DNA from: Novosphingobium jiangmenense
Lineage (GTDB): Bacteria; Pseudomonadota; Alphaproteobacteria; Sphingomonadales; Sphingomonadaceae
Reading direction: 5' to 3'
Assembly: GCF_015694345.1 (NCBI RefSeq)
Contig: NZ_JADQDC010000001.1
Location: 124,001-188,000, forward strand
DNA: 64,000 nucleotides
Program-made: the position numbers and the translations under genes
In this document: one piece after another, positions 10,099-19,266 of the stretch
How positions within the stretch are numbered: the first letter of the stretch is position 1
Layout: each line of letters opens with the position of its first letter
The notes under the pieces: model-generated
What the model was told of the DNA's origin: nothing
The model's input: only the letters and a program-made list of their open reading frames with translations
Database searches by the model: none

Positions 10099-11259
10099 AT
10101 GGAGGATGCGGTGATGGATATGGCGACGGCAGTGGACGAAGCGCGCATGATCGCGTGCACTTCGCGCGCCGCCGATCCCAAGGCCGCTGTGGCCGAACTC
10201 GCCGAGTGCATCGACGGGCGCAAGCTGGCCGGCGCGCTGCTGTTCTGCTCCAACGTCTATTCCCGCGATGCCCTCCAGGCCGAACTGGCCGAGGCCATGC
10301 CCGACGTCCGCCTGTTCGGCTGCACCAGCGCGGGCGAGCTGAATGATCAGGGCTATGACACCCACTCGGTCGTGCTGATCGGCTTCCCCGAAGGCCCCTT
10401 CGCCATGGCCTCGCTGCGCTTCGACGATCTCGACCACTTCGACCCGCAGGTCGCCCAAGGCGCAATCCGCCAGCTCGTCGCGCAATCGCGCCGCGAACAT
10501 GGCGAGGGACTGCATCAGGTCGCGCTGTTCTTCGTCGATGGCCTGTCCCACCGCGAGGAACTGCTGACGATGACGGCGCAGCACGCGCTGGGCGATATCC
10601 AGCTGATCGGCGGGTCGAGCGGCGACGGTCTCTCGTTCCGCGATACCGCGATCTTCCACGAAGGCGCGTTTCACAAGGACGCAGCGGTGATCGTGCTGCT
10701 CACCAGCCGCCGCCCATTGCACGTCTTCTGCAAGAGCTTCTACCGCCCCGGCCCTGCCAAGATGGTGATCACCGAGGCCGATGCCGAATCCCGTGTCGTC
10801 ACCGAGATCAACGCCGCGCCCGCCGCCGAGGAATACCGCCGCCTTGCCGGAAGTCCGCTTTCGGAACTCAACGCCCAGTTCTTCGCCGCCTATCCGCCGA
10901 TCGTGCGCACCGGCGGCCAGTTCCACGTCCGCTCGATCCAGACCGCCAACGACGATGGCTCGCTGACGTTCTACTGCGCGATCGATACCGGCGTGGTCCT
11001 CTCGATCGGCGAACCGGTCGACCGCCTTGCCGAAATGGATGCCCTGTTCGACGAGATCGGCGCGAAAGTGGGCGAGATCGACCATGTCGTCGGCTTCGAT
11101 TGCGTGCTCAACCGGCTCGATGCCGAAGACCGCCAGCAGGCCGGCGTCGTCTCGCGCATGTACGTCGCCAACCGCGTGTTCGGCTTCAACACTTATGGCG
11201 AACAGTTCCGCGCCGCGCACATGAACCAGACCTTCACCGGTCTCGCAGTCGGGCGATGA
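10099..11259 (+). CDS. nosP: FIST domain sensor protein, NosP-like
   Basis: A 386-residue cytoplasmic protein. FIST_N spans roughly residues 40-245 (GALLFCSNVY, LFGCTSAGELND, LIGGSSGDGL) and FIST_C about 250-370 (SPLSELNAQFF, CVLNRL near the end). NosP of Pseudomonas is a FIST heme protein that senses nitric oxide and inhibits the kinase NahK encoded next to it. Here the stop codon overlaps the start of a NahK-like hybrid kinase (ATGA), the same arrangement. Heme binding is not visible from sequence alone. An alternative start is the ATG 12 bases on. Confidence 0.8.
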   Translation: MEDAVMDMATAVDEARMIACTSRAADPKAAVAELAECIDGRKLAGALLFCSNVYSRDALQAELAEAMPDVRLFGCTSAGELNDQGYDTHSVVLIGFPEGPFAMASLRFDDLDHFDPQVAQGAIRQLVAQSRREHGEGLHQVALFFVDGLSHREELLTMTAQHALGDIQLIGGSSGDGLSFRDTAIFHEGAFHKDAAVIVLLTSRRPLHVFCKSFYRPGPAKMVITEADAESRVVTEINAAPAAEEYRRLAGSPLSELNAQFFAAYPPIVRTGGQFHVRSIQTANDDGSLTFYCAIDTGVVLSIGEPVDRLAEMDALFDEIGAKVGEIDHVVGFDCVLNRLDAEDRQQAGVVSRMYVANRVFGFNTYGEQFRAAHMNQTFTGLAVGR

Positions 11260-13466
11260 GCGGCACCGGCCTCACCGGCATCCTCGCCCCTGCCATGGTC
11301 AACGGCGAGGACGAGGTCACCGCCCTGCGCGCCCGCGTGCGCCAGCTCGAGAAGATCAACGCCGCGCTGATGGACCGCGTCGAACGCTCGGGTGACATGG
11401 AGGGCGGCGCCTTCTCGATGTTCGAAACCGCCATTGCGCTCGAATCCGTGGTGCGCGACCGCACCAGCGCGCTCGAAGCGGCCATGGCAGAACTCGCCGC
11501 CGCCAACGAGGATGCGACCGCCGCCCGCGTCCTGCTGCGCGACGCCATCGAGTCCCTGAGCGACGGCTTTGCCCTGTTCGACGCCGACGACCGCCTGATC
11601 CTGTGCAACCGCGCATTCCTCAAGATCTTCCCCGCCGTCGAACCGATCTCGGGCGACAGTCCGGAATTCGCCGAAATGGCCAGCCGCGTTGCCCTCACTG
11701 GCTCCACCCTTGGCGCCGCCACCGGTCCCGACCGCTGGCTCAGCGACCGAGTCGACTGGCACCGCCGTGCCGAAGGCGCGCACGTGCAGGCACTGGGCGA
11801 CGGGCGCTGGATCCAGATCAACGAATTGCGCACCAGCGACGGCGGCATCGTTGGCATTTATACCGACATCACCTCGGTGAAGGCCGAGGACGCCCGCCAG
11901 CGCGCCTTGGAACTGGCCGAACGCAACCTCGCGCTGCAGGCCACGCTCGACACCCTGTCCGAAGGCGTCTGCCTGTTCGATGCCCAGCGCCGGATGCAGG
12001 CATGGAACGAGGGCCTCGTCCGCGTGCTTGGCCTCTCCGGCAAGGACCTCATGCGCCATGTCGAAAGCCACGCCCAGCTGGTGCAGTGGTGCAGCTGGCG
12101 CCTCGGTCTCGAATGCGCCGACAGCCTCGCCTGGCGCGAGGGCGATACCCGCCAGCTTTCCGCCGACTGCCTGATGGACGGACGGCATTTCGTCATCCGC
12201 TCGGTCCCATTGGGCAACGGCGGCATGGTCTTCACCTTCGACGACGTGACCGACCATGTCAGCCTGCAACGCTCGCTGACCGAGACCGCCGAACTGCTCG
12301 AACGCCGCGTGGAGGAGCGCACCGCCGAACTGGTCGAGGTCAACCGCCAGCTGGTCGAGGCCAAGAACGAGGCCGAAACCGCCAACCGCTCGAAGACCAG
12401 CTTCCTCGCCGCCGCCAGCCACGATCTGCTTCAGCCGCTCAACGCCGCGCGCCTGTTCGTCTCGGCGATGGATGGCCTCAAGCTCGCCGAACGCCCGCGC
12501 GCGCTGGTCAGTCAGGCCTCCACCGCGCTGGATTCGGTCGAGGACCTGCTCGAAGCCCTGTTCGAGATTTCGCGCCTTGATGCAGGCGCGATCCAGCCCG
12601 AGGTGGCGGACCACTCGCTCGGCGCGATCCTCCATGCCCTGCGCGTGGAATTCGCTCCGCTCGCCACGGCCGGAAACCTGCAGTTCGATGTGGTGGAAAC
12701 CGACGCCTGGGTCCGCTCCGACGCGCGCCTCTTGCGCCGCGTGCTGCAGAACTTCGTCTCGAACGCCATCCGCTATACTGAAGCCGGGCGCGTGGCCGTG
12801 GAAGTGACCGAAATCCAGGGCATGGTCCGTGTCACCGTGCGCGATACCGGCCCCGGCATCGCCGCGTCAGACCGCGAGGAAATCTTCGGCGAGTTCCGCC
12901 GCGTCGGCAAGACCCAGAAGATTCCCGGCAAGGGCCTCGGCCTCGCCATCGTCCGCCGCGTCTCCACCATGCTCGATCACCCGATCGGCCTCGATTCCGT
13001 TCCCGGCCTCGGTTCGGCCTTCTCGATCATGCTGCCCCGCGTCGAACCAGTCGCTGCGCCCAAGCCGGTCGAACAGCCCTCGGCGCTGCCGACCGGCAAT
13101 GGCGGCCTCGTTCTGGTGATCGACAACGACCCGGCCATCCTCTCGGGCATGGAAGCCCTGCTCGAGAACTGGGGCCTCGAAGTCGTCACCGCGCGCGATC
13201 CGTCAGAGCCCTGCGTCGCCGCCGCGCTCGCCCGCCGCCCCGCCATGGCCATTGTCGACTACCAGCTCGACGACGGCCTGACCGGCGAGGAAGCCATCGC
13301 CGCGCTGCGCGCCCGCACAGACCATGACCTTCCCGCCATGGTCATCACCGCCGACCGCAGCGAGGAAACCAAGGCCCGCCTCGCCGCGCTCTCGCTCCCC
13401 ATCCTCAACAAGCCGGTCAAGCCCGCGCAATTGCGCGCCCTGCTCAGGCAGCGGGACGTGCTCTAA
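11256..13466 (+). CDS. nahK: PAS hybrid sensor histidine kinase, NahK/ErcS'-like
   Basis: A 736-residue soluble kinase with no membrane segments. In order: a coiled coil (20-45), PAS-like domains at about 95-205 and 230-335, a second coiled coil, the H-box ASHDLLQPLNAARL with phospho-acceptor His389, the N-box NFVSNAIRYT, the G1 box DTGPGIA, and a C-terminal receiver with Asp668 and Lys719. HDLLQPLNAARLF is characteristic of the NahK/ErcS' group that controls PQQ ethanol oxidation in Pseudomonas. It is coupled to the NosP-like gene and overlaps the convergent flavoenzyme gene by 4 bp. Confidence 0.88.
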   Translation: MSGTGLTGILAPAMVNGEDEVTALRARVRQLEKINAALMDRVERSGDMEGGAFSMFETAIALESVVRDRTSALEAAMAELAAANEDATAARVLLRDAIESLSDGFALFDADDRLILCNRAFLKIFPAVEPISGDSPEFAEMASRVALTGSTLGAATGPDRWLSDRVDWHRRAEGAHVQALGDGRWIQINELRTSDGGIVGIYTDITSVKAEDARQRALELAERNLALQATLDTLSEGVCLFDAQRRMQAWNEGLVRVLGLSGKDLMRHVESHAQLVQWCSWRLGLECADSLAWREGDTRQLSADCLMDGRHFVIRSVPLGNGGMVFTFDDVTDHVSLQRSLTETAELLERRVEERTAELVEVNRQLVEAKNEAETANRSKTSFLAAASHDLLQPLNAARLFVSAMDGLKLAERPRALVSQASTALDSVEDLLEALFEISRLDAGAIQPEVADHSLGAILHALRVEFAPLATAGNLQFDVVETDAWVRSDARLLRRVLQNFVSNAIRYTEAGRVAVEVTEIQGMVRVTVRDTGPGIAASDREEIFGEFRRVGKTQKIPGKGLGLAIVRRVSTMLDHPIGLDSVPGLGSAFSIMLPRVEPVAAPKPVEQPSALPTGNGGLVLVIDNDPAILSGMEALLENWGLEVVTARDPSEPCVAAALARRPAMAIVDYQLDDGLTGEEAIAALRARTDHDLPAMVITADRSEETKARLAALSLPILNKPVKPAQLRALLRQRDVL

Positions 13467-14752
13467 AGCGCCCGCCGCGCTTTCAGCCACGCCTTCGCAT
13501 GGTTCTGCACCTGCATGAGCGAGGCGAACACCGACTTGCGCGGATCAGGCTTCCCCGTCCGCCCGATCGCATCGATCTGCGCATAGTACCACATCTGCAC
13601 GCCGAAGCCCGCGATGGTGCGCACCGTGTCGAACTTCTCCAGCCAGCGCAGGGCAGGGGGCAGCAGGCGCAAGCTCGTCTCGAAGCGCGGCAGGTCGGCG
13701 CGGTCGGCCAGCAGATCGAGGCAGGCATCCGGCGCACCGCACAACGGACGGCCAATCCCGATCAGGTCCGCCGCGCCCGTCTCCAGCGCATGCTGCATCG
13801 CCGCCCTGCTGCGGAAGCCGCCCGTCACCATCAGTGGCATCTTCGTCAGGCTCGCCTTCATCGCCTTGGCGAAATCGACGAAATAGGCCTCGCGCGCCGC
13901 CGTCGAAGCCGGAACGTCAGGTCGCTCGAAGGGATCGAGCCCCTCCATGTCCATCATCGCCGGCTGTTCGTAGGACCCGCCCGAAACCTCCAGCAGGTCG
14001 ACGCCAGCCTCCTCCAGCCAGCGCGCAACCTGAAGGCTCTCCTCGAAGGCAAAGCCGCCCTTCTGGAAATCGGCCGAGTTGAGCTTTACCGAAATGCCGA
14101 AGCCCGGCCCCACGGCATTACGCACCGCGCGCACCGTCTCCATCAAAAACCGCGCCCGGTTTTCCAGCGATCCGCCCCATTTGTCCGTGCGCTGGTTGCT
14201 GCGCGGACTGAGGAATTGCGACAGCAGATAGCCATGCGCCGCATGGATCTGCACCCCGCCAAAGCCCGCCTCCTGCGCTGCCTTTGCGCAAGTGGCGAAC
14301 CGCCCGATCAGCTCCAGGATCTCCGCTTCCTCCAGCGGCACCGGCTCGCCGAACTGCCCACCCGGAAGCCCGAGCTTGACGGCGGATGGCGCCTTGGGGT
14401 GGGGATTGACCGTCGCCTGCGTCTGCCGCCCGGCATGGCTGATCTGCATCCACAGCTGGTTGCCCGCCCGAGTGCCCGCCTTGGCCCATTGCGCCAGCGC
14501 CGCCTTCATGCTCGCATCCGGCGCGCGGTCCACGATCACATTGCCGGGCCGCTCCAGATGGTCGCCATCGATCTGGACGTTTCCGGTGATGAGCAGCCCC
14601 GCACCGCCATTGGCCCAAACGCCATAGAGCCGGTCCAGTTCGTCTGTCGGCTTGCCGGAAGGATCGGCCAGCCCCTCGGTCATTGCGCCCTTGGCAAGGC
14701 GGTTCGGTATCACGGTGCCGCACGGCAGCGTCAGTGGCGTCTCGATCAACAT
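13463..14752 (-). CDS. Old Yellow Enzyme family NADH:flavin oxidoreductase
   Basis: A 429-residue FMN enzyme with a TIM-barrel. Family landmarks are PNRLAKGAMTE near the start, the catalytic HAAHGYLLSQFLSPRSNQRTD-type region (HxxH-like), GGSLENRARF, and the phosphate site VTGGFRSR followed by LIGIGRPL. It reduces activated C=C bonds; the true substrate is unknown. It has no C-terminal iron-sulfur or FAD domain as in FadH. The ATG at 14752 has GGGGGAG upstream. It sits between the kinase and the response regulator, with no evident regulatory role. Confidence 0.85.
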   Translation of the reverse strand: MLIETPLTLPCGTVIPNRLAKGAMTEGLADPSGKPTDELDRLYGVWANGGAGLLITGNVQIDGDHLERPGNVIVDRAPDASMKAALAQWAKAGTRAGNQLWMQISHAGRQTQATVNPHPKAPSAVKLGLPGGQFGEPVPLEEAEILELIGRFATCAKAAQEAGFGGVQIHAAHGYLLSQFLSPRSNQRTDKWGGSLENRARFLMETVRAVRNAVGPGFGISVKLNSADFQKGGFAFEESLQVARWLEEAGVDLLEVSGGSYEQPAMMDMEGLDPFERPDVPASTAAREAYFVDFAKAMKASLTKMPLMVTGGFRSRAAMQHALETGAADLIGIGRPLCGAPDACLDLLADRADLPRFETSLRLLPPALRWLEKFDTVRTIAGFGVQMWYYAQIDAIGRTGKPDPRKSVFASLMQVQNHAKAWLKARRAL

Positions 14753-14832
14753 GGCATTCTCCCCCGCGCCAATCTGCCAGACGGGCGACGGAGCGCAATT
14801 GCCCATTCGTGACCGTTTACGATCCTGAGGGT

Positions 14833-15483
14833 TTATCCCTTGAACCCGATCTTGCCCGCCATGATCACCGCCTGCGTGCGCGAGAACACGTTCATCTTCT
14901 GCAGGATGGCGGAGACGTGGGCCTTCACCGTCGTCATCGAGACGTCGAGTTCATAGGCGATCTGCTTGTTCAGCCGCCCCGCCACCAGATGTCCCAGCAC
15001 CACGCGCTGCTGCGGGGTCAGGCTGTCGATCCGGCTGCGGATCAGGTCTTCCTCGGCGGCGGCGGAATCATCGCCTTCCAGCTCGGGCATGTAGATCTCG
15101 CCCGAGAGCACCTGGTTCAGCGCATCGAGGATCGCCGCGCGCTTCAGGCTCTTGGGCACAAAGCCAGCCGCGCCCGCCGCCAGCGCATCGCGCACCACCT
15201 TGCGGTCGGTCACGCCCGAGACCATCACCACCGGCGTCGCCGGAAAGCGGTCGCGCAGGGCTTCGAGGCCTGAAAGGTGCGATACATCGGGAATATTGAG
15301 GTCGAGCAGGACAAGGTCGACATCGCCTTCCTGCGCCAGCGTGTTCAGCGCGGCTTCGAGGCTGTCGGCTTCGAGAATGGCGCAAGCCGGAAAGGCGTCG
15401 TCGAAGATCGAACGCAGCCCGTCGCGCACCAGCGAATGATCGTCAACGATCAGGACGCGGTCAGGAGACCCTGTTTCGGCCAT
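14833..15483 (-). CDS. erbR: NarL/LuxR-type response regulator, ErbR/AgmR-like
   Basis: A 216-residue response regulator. The receiver has the acidic pair Asp14/Asp15 and phospho-acceptor Asp61 (LLDLNIPD); the DNA-binding domain LTPQQRVVLGHLVAGRLNKQ onward is NarL-like and the protein ends SRTQAVIMAGKIGFKG. This is the form of AgmR/ErbR, which activates PQQ ethanol oxidation genes in Pseudomonas. I use the ATG at 15483, which has GGGGGAG 8 bases upstream; an in-frame ATG at 15543 exists. It is the best candidate to bind the heptamer boxes of this island. Confidence 0.85.
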   Translation of the reverse strand: MAETGSPDRVLIVDDHSLVRDGLRSIFDDAFPACAILEADSLEAALNTLAQEGDVDLVLLDLNIPDVSHLSGLEALRDRFPATPVVMVSGVTDRKVVRDALAAGAAGFVPKSLKRAAILDALNQVLSGEIYMPELEGDDSAAAEEDLIRSRIDSLTPQQRVVLGHLVAGRLNKQIAYELDVSMTTVKAHVSAILQKMNVFSRTQAVIMAGKIGFKG

Positions 15484-15560
15484 GGCAGCGCTCCCCCCAT
15501 TGGCTGCAAGCGTTATTGCTTCGACGGAATTGTGCATTTTCATCTACCCGGGGAGGGGGT

Positions 15561-15594
15561 GGAGCGCCAGACCTCAGGTGAGGCCCGGCGCTCC
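15561..15594 (-). terminator. Hairpin downstream of the alcohol dehydrogenase gene
   Basis: GGAGCGCC at 15561-15568 pairs with GGCGCTCC at 15587-15594, with an inner CCTC/GAGG pairing. It lies directly after the quinoprotein gene on the minus strand. There is no T run, so termination may be partial or the hairpin may protect the transcript. Confidence 0.45.
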
Positions 15595-15603
15595 GGGGAA
15601 ACA

Positions 15604-17358
15604 TCATTTCGGCAGCTTGAACACCCAGAGCGAGCCGCCCTGGCTGATTTCCTTGAAGGTCTTGGCAACCTCGCCGCCCCACAGCGGCACCGCGCCGCCC
15701 CAGCCGGACATCACGGCGACGTACTGTTCGCCGTCCTGCTCCCAGGTGATCGGCGATCCGACCACGCCCGAGCCGGTCTGGAACTTCCAAAGTTCCGCAC
15801 CCGTCTTGGCGTCGAAGGCCTTGAGGTAACCCTCAGGCGTGCCGGTGAACACCAGATTGCCGCGCGTGGCCAGAACGCCGCCCCACAGCGGGGCCTTGTT
15901 CTTGTATTCCCACACGATCTTGCCCGTGGTCGGGTCCATCGCGCGCAGGGCACCGATGTGGTCCTCGGCAATCGGCTTGATGGTGAAGCCGGCACCCAGA
16001 TAGGCCGCGCCCTTCTTGTAGGCGATGGGTTCGTTCCAGATGTCCATGCCCCAGTCGTTCGAAGGCACGTAGAACAGGCCGGTGTCCTTGGAATAGGCCA
16101 TCGGCATCCAGTTCTTGCCGCCGAGGAACGACGGGCTGGCGAACACGGTCGTGCCCTTTTCCGCCCCGTTCGGCGCGCCCGGACGGTTGGCGGGGATGAA
16201 GTTCGGGCGGCCCGTCTTCAGGTTGATCCCGTCGGCCCAGGTCGTCTGCATGACGAACTTGTTGGCGCTCACCAGCTTGCCGTTGGTGCGGTCGAGCACG
16301 TAGAAGTAGCCGTTGCGGTCGGCCTTGGCGCCGAGCTTCATCGGCACGTCCTTGCCCTTGACCTTCATCGTCGCGTCGAACGGAATGAACTCGTTCACGC
16401 CGTCGAAGTCCCAGCCGTCGTGCGGCGTGGTCTGGTAGTGCCACTTGATCTCGCCGGTATCGGGATCGATCGCCAGCGTCGATGCGGTGTAGAGGTTGTC
16501 GCCCGGGCGCAGGTTGCTGTTCCACGGGCCGGGGTTGCCGGTGCCGAAGAACAGGAGGTTGGTCTCGGGGTCATAGGTGCCGCCGAGCCAGGTCGCACCG
16601 CCGCCGGTCTTCCACAGGTCGCCGGTCCACGAAGCGTTGAGCTTGCCGGTCATGGTGCTGGGCTTGCCGTTCAGCGAGCCCATGTGGCCTTCGATGGTCG
16701 GACGCGTCCAGATCAGCTCGCCGGTGTCGACATTGCGGGCTGAAACCTCGCCGATGATGCCGAACTCGCCGCCAGAGTTGCCGGTGATGACCATGTCCTT
16801 GACGATCAGCGGCGCGGCCGTGGCCGAATAGCCTGCCTGGTAGTCGGCCAGCTTCTTGTTCCAGATCACCTTGCCGGTGTGGCGATCGAGCGCGATCAGG
16901 TGCGCGTCGAGCGTGGCGAAGATGATCTTGTCGCCATGGATCGCGGCACCGCGGTTGACCACGTCGCAGCAGGGCATGATGCCGTCGGGCAGGCGGGCGT
17001 TGTATTCCCACTTCTTCTCGCCGGTGCGCGCATCGAAAGCGAACAGGCGCGAATATGAGCCGGTCACATAGATCGTGCCGTCATAGACCAGCGGCTGCGA
17101 TTCCTGCCCGCGCTGCTTTTCCCCCCCGAGCGAGGCTGCGAACACCGGCACCAGGCCCTTGACGTTGCTCGAGTTGAGCTTGTCCAGCGTGCTGAAACGC
17201 TGCTGCTGCGGGCCCATGCCATAGCTGATCACGTCACCGGGCGTGGCTGCATCATTGACGATGTCCGCACTGGTCGGGCCACCGGCAAGTACCGGGGCTG
17301 CCGTAAGGCTGGTTGCGGCTGCAAGGCCTGCCAGCACGATTGAAAAACGCCGCTTCAT
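15604..17358 (-). CDS. exaF: PQQ alcohol dehydrogenase, lanthanide-type (ExaF/PedH-like)
   Basis: A 584-residue periplasmic quinoprotein with a signal peptide ([20 protein letters not shown]...) that oxidises primary alcohols and passes electrons to cytochrome c. The vicinal cysteines Cys130-Cys131 (MPCCD) contact PQQ. Likely metal ligands are Glu198 (GGEFG), Asn275 (GTGNPG) and catalytic Asp317. Two residues on is Asp319 (WDFDG), the extra Asp that marks lanthanide-dependent XoxF, ExaF and PedH; calcium enzymes have Ala or Ser/Thr there. The ATG at 17358 follows GGAGGGACAGG. A heptamer box lies upstream. PQQ biosynthesis genes are not in the window. Confidence 0.92.
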   Translation of the reverse strand: MKRRFSIVLAGLAAATSLTAAPVLAGGPTSADIVNDAATPGDVISYGMGPQQQRFSTLDKLNSSNVKGLVPVFAASLGGEKQRGQESQPLVYDGTIYVTGSYSRLFAFDARTGEKKWEYNARLPDGIMPCCDVVNRGAAIHGDKIIFATLDAHLIALDRHTGKVIWNKKLADYQAGYSATAAPLIVKDMVITGNSGGEFGIIGEVSARNVDTGELIWTRPTIEGHMGSLNGKPSTMTGKLNASWTGDLWKTGGGATWLGGTYDPETNLLFFGTGNPGPWNSNLRPGDNLYTASTLAIDPDTGEIKWHYQTTPHDGWDFDGVNEFIPFDATMKVKGKDVPMKLGAKADRNGYFYVLDRTNGKLVSANKFVMQTTWADGINLKTGRPNFIPANRPGAPNGAEKGTTVFASPSFLGGKNWMPMAYSKDTGLFYVPSNDWGMDIWNEPIAYKKGAAYLGAGFTIKPIAEDHIGALRAMDPTTGKIVWEYKNKAPLWGGVLATRGNLVFTGTPEGYLKAFDAKTGAELWKFQTGSGVVGSPITWEQDGEQYVAVMSGWGGAVPLWGGEVAKTFKEISQGGSLWVFKLPK

Positions 17359-17479
17359 CCTGTCCCTCCTGTTATGGGGTCTTGTTTTGCGATGGAGCGC
17401 GGTCGTGCGGGAATCCCCCCGGTCCGCCACTGGTCCCCGATCGTCGATGTGAGCCTATCGGTTGCAGCATCACGCACAA

Positions 17480-17493
17480 TTGAACCTTGGGAT
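17480..17493 (-). promoter_or_regulatory. Tandem-heptamer box upstream of the alcohol dehydrogenase
   Basis: The plus strand reads TTGAACC-TTGGGAT. It lies 121 bp before the exaF-like ATG, in the same orientation to its gene as the other six boxes. Confidence 0.65.
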
Positions 17494-17510
17494 GAGAACC
17501 TGGTGGACAT

Positions 17511-17599
17511 TCGTCATTGCGAGGAGACGCAGTCGACGAAGCAATCCAGAGCGTCATCGCAAATCGCTCTGGATTGCTTCGCTACTCTCGCAATGACGA
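17511..17599. repeat. REP-like palindromic repeat A, copy 1
   Basis: An 89-bp element with arms starting TCGTCATTGCGAG and ending CTCGCAATGACGA, and an inner pair GAAGCAATCCAGAGCG / CGCTCTGGATTGCTTC. The same element recurs at 29270-29360 and 53456-53538. It can fold into one long hairpin. No transposase is linked. Confidence 0.8.
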
Positions 17600-17630
17600 A
17601 GCATAACGTTTGTATATGAGAGCGACCTGA

Positions 17631-17666
17631 CCCCCCTCCCGCAGGCGGGAGGGGCTGGGGGTGGGC
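17631..17666. repeat. Short GC-rich palindrome (repeat B core)
   Basis: CCCCTCCCGCAGGCGGGAGG followed by GGGTGGGC. It is the core of a larger composite repeat found three times at 41.5-44.5 kb. Confidence 0.6.
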
Positions 17667-17793
17667 ATCCCAAGCTCTCAATATTGCGCGCAGCACAAGT
17701 GCAGCAAGAACGGTTCGGGGAACACCGGTCGCAGTCGGTGTTCCCATCCCCCCCGTTTGCCCGCCGCCCGAGAGCGATGGGCTCAAGTCTGTC

Positions 17794-18654
17794 TCAGGAT
17801 TGCGCGGAAAGCGCGGGCTTCCAGTTCACGCCGTGGCTCTTGAAGATCGCGGCCATGCGCCCGTCGGCGATCATCTGCTCGAGCACTTCCTCCAGCCGGA
17901 AGCCGAGGTTGCGCGAATTCTCCTTGACCGCGATGCCGATGTCCCAGCCCGGTGACATCATCATCGGCAGCGGCCCTTTGCGCACCTTGATCCCGGCATC
18001 GGCATGATCGGCCACCACCGCCTCGATCTGCGCAGTCGTCGCCACGGTGAAGTCGGCGCTGCCATCGGCCAGCGCTGCTGCGGCGTCATAGCCGGTCGGC
18101 ACGTGGATCAGGTCCTTGGCCAGCGTGCCCCCGGCGTGGCCGAGCAGGTAGAAGTCCGGGATCGAGGCCAGCTCCACCGTGATCGGCCGTCCCTTGAACG
18201 CCGCCGGCACTGCCTCGCAATTGCCGCCATCGCGCGAACAGGCCGCGCCGAAGGTCTCGCGGTAGTAGGGCGCAAGGAACACGACGTTGTCCTCGGCCTG
18301 CATCAGCTGGCGCTCGAACGGCACGTGCAGCATCACGTCGCATGGCTGGAAGCCGAGCAGGCCGCCGCGCCAGACGACGTTGCGCAAGTCGTCGGAAATG
18401 TCCTCGCCCGCCAGGAACAGCTGCAGGTCGGCCCGCACGCCCAGCGCCTCGGCCAGCGCCCGCGCGATATCCGCGTCGATGCCCGCAACCTTGCCGCCCT
18501 GATCCCACGACCATGGCCGGTTGTCCGCATAGAGCCCGACCCGAAGGACTCCGAGGTCTTTGACCTTCTCCAGCGGCGCGGCAAAGGCCGTGGACGAGGC
18601 GGCCAGCGCGCTCAGCGCCAGCCCCCGCAGGAACGAACGCCTGTTGGCGCGCAT
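17794..18654 (-). CDS. Quinoprotein-associated periplasmic binding protein, MoxJ-like
   Basis: A 286-residue extracytoplasmic solute-binding-fold protein. A twin-arginine-like leader NRRSFLRGLALSALAASS suggests Tat export. LRVGLYADNRPWSWDQGGKVAGI-type sequence and the paired Cys in AACSRDGGNCEA match the family of putative ABC-type binding proteins encoded beside PQQ alcohol dehydrogenases. MoxJ-like proteins assist maturation or interaction of the dehydrogenase rather than transport, and no ABC permease is present here. It starts 17 bp after the pedF stop, so the two form an operon. Confidence 0.85.
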   Translation of the reverse strand: MRANRRSFLRGLALSALAASSTAFAAPLEKVKDLGVLRVGLYADNRPWSWDQGGKVAGIDADIARALAEALGVRADLQLFLAGEDISDDLRNVVWRGGLLGFQPCDVMLHVPFERQLMQAEDNVVFLAPYYRETFGAACSRDGGNCEAVPAAFKGRPITVELASIPDFYLLGHAGGTLAKDLIHVPTGYDAAAALADGSADFTVATTAQIEAVVADHADAGIKVRKGPLPMMMSPGWDIGIAVKENSRNLGFRLEEVLEQMIADGRMAAIFKSHGVNWKPALSAQS

Positions 18655-18671
18655 CCGGCTCACTCGCCCAG

Positions 18672-19118
18672 TCACTCGTCGGTGTGCTTGGATTCGATCC
18701 AGGTGCGGATCGCCCATCCCGCCTTCTGGCCCAGCACTTCGCCCATCGGCGGCATGTAGACCTTGCCGTCGCGCGCCGAGCCGTGCTGGAAGCGCTGGAT
18801 GAACCATTCGTCGCCGCTGTCGCCGGTCTCGAGATAGCGCAGGTCAGGGGCGATGCCGCCGGAGATCGCGTCGAGCCCGTGGCACCGTGCGCAGTTCTGG
18901 CCATAGGCCGACTGGCCGATTTCCAGCGCCTTCTGGTTGCCGCGATAGGGATTGACCGTCACCCAGGTGTCGTTGCCACCGGCAAGGTCGGGCAGGGCGG
19001 AGGTGTCGACGGCCTGCGGCGTCACGTTGCCATGGGCGGAAAGGCTCGATGCGATGGCGCCGGTGGCAAGCGCAGCCGCTGCCAGCAGGGCGGCACGGCC
19101 CTTGGAGATCTTGATCAT
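18672..19118 (-). CDS. pedF: Cytochrome c550, PedF type
   Basis: A 148-residue periplasmic mono-heme cytochrome with a signal peptide (residues 1-28). The heme motif CARCH is at residues 76-80 and a likely axial Met is in YMPPMGE (122 or 125). Sequence features such as TWVTVNPYRGN and the segment DEWFIQRF match the PedF cytochromes that take electrons from PQQ ethanol dehydrogenase. A heptamer box lies 83 bp upstream and the MoxJ-like gene follows in the same transcript. Confidence 0.88.
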   Translation of the reverse strand: MIKISKGRAALLAAAALATGAIASSLSAHGNVTPQAVDTSALPDLAGGNDTWVTVNPYRGNQKALEIGQSAYGQNCARCHGLDAISGGIAPDLRYLETGDSGDEWFIQRFQHGSARDGKVYMPPMGEVLGQKAGWAIRTWIESKHTDE

Positions 19119-19201
19119 CAGTCATCCTCTGCGACACGGGTGCGAACGAGCGTCCGCCCCGATGATTTGCGATGCTTATCGCGGCCCGGCCCGCCTTCAA
19201 A

Positions 19202-19215
19202 TTGAACCATGGTAC
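19202..19215 (-). promoter_or_regulatory. Tandem-heptamer box in the pedF / beta-propeller divergent promoter
   Basis: The plus strand reads TTGAACC-ATGGTAC, 83 bp from the pedF ATG. A weaker related sequence, CCAAGGTGTCATA, faces the propeller gene at 19220-19232, so the one site region may serve both genes. Confidence 0.55.
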
Positions 19216-19266
19216 AAGACCAAGGTGTCATATGCTCGCGCATGGGCGTCGGATATTGTGCGCAAC

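Larger units (their letters stand above)
17359..17793. other. Upstream region of the alcohol dehydrogenase gene
   Basis: A 435-bp gene-free stretch. It holds the heptamer box at 17480-17493, a REP-like palindrome at 17511-17599 and a short GC-rich palindrome at 17631-17666. Between 17667 and 17793 I see no gene and no clear element. Confidence 0.6.

Noticed and set aside
13463..14752. The Old Yellow Enzyme as a full 2,4-dienoyl-CoA reductase (FadH)
   Set aside because: It has only the N-terminal barrel; the iron-sulfur cysteine cluster and FAD/NADPH domains of FadH are absent.
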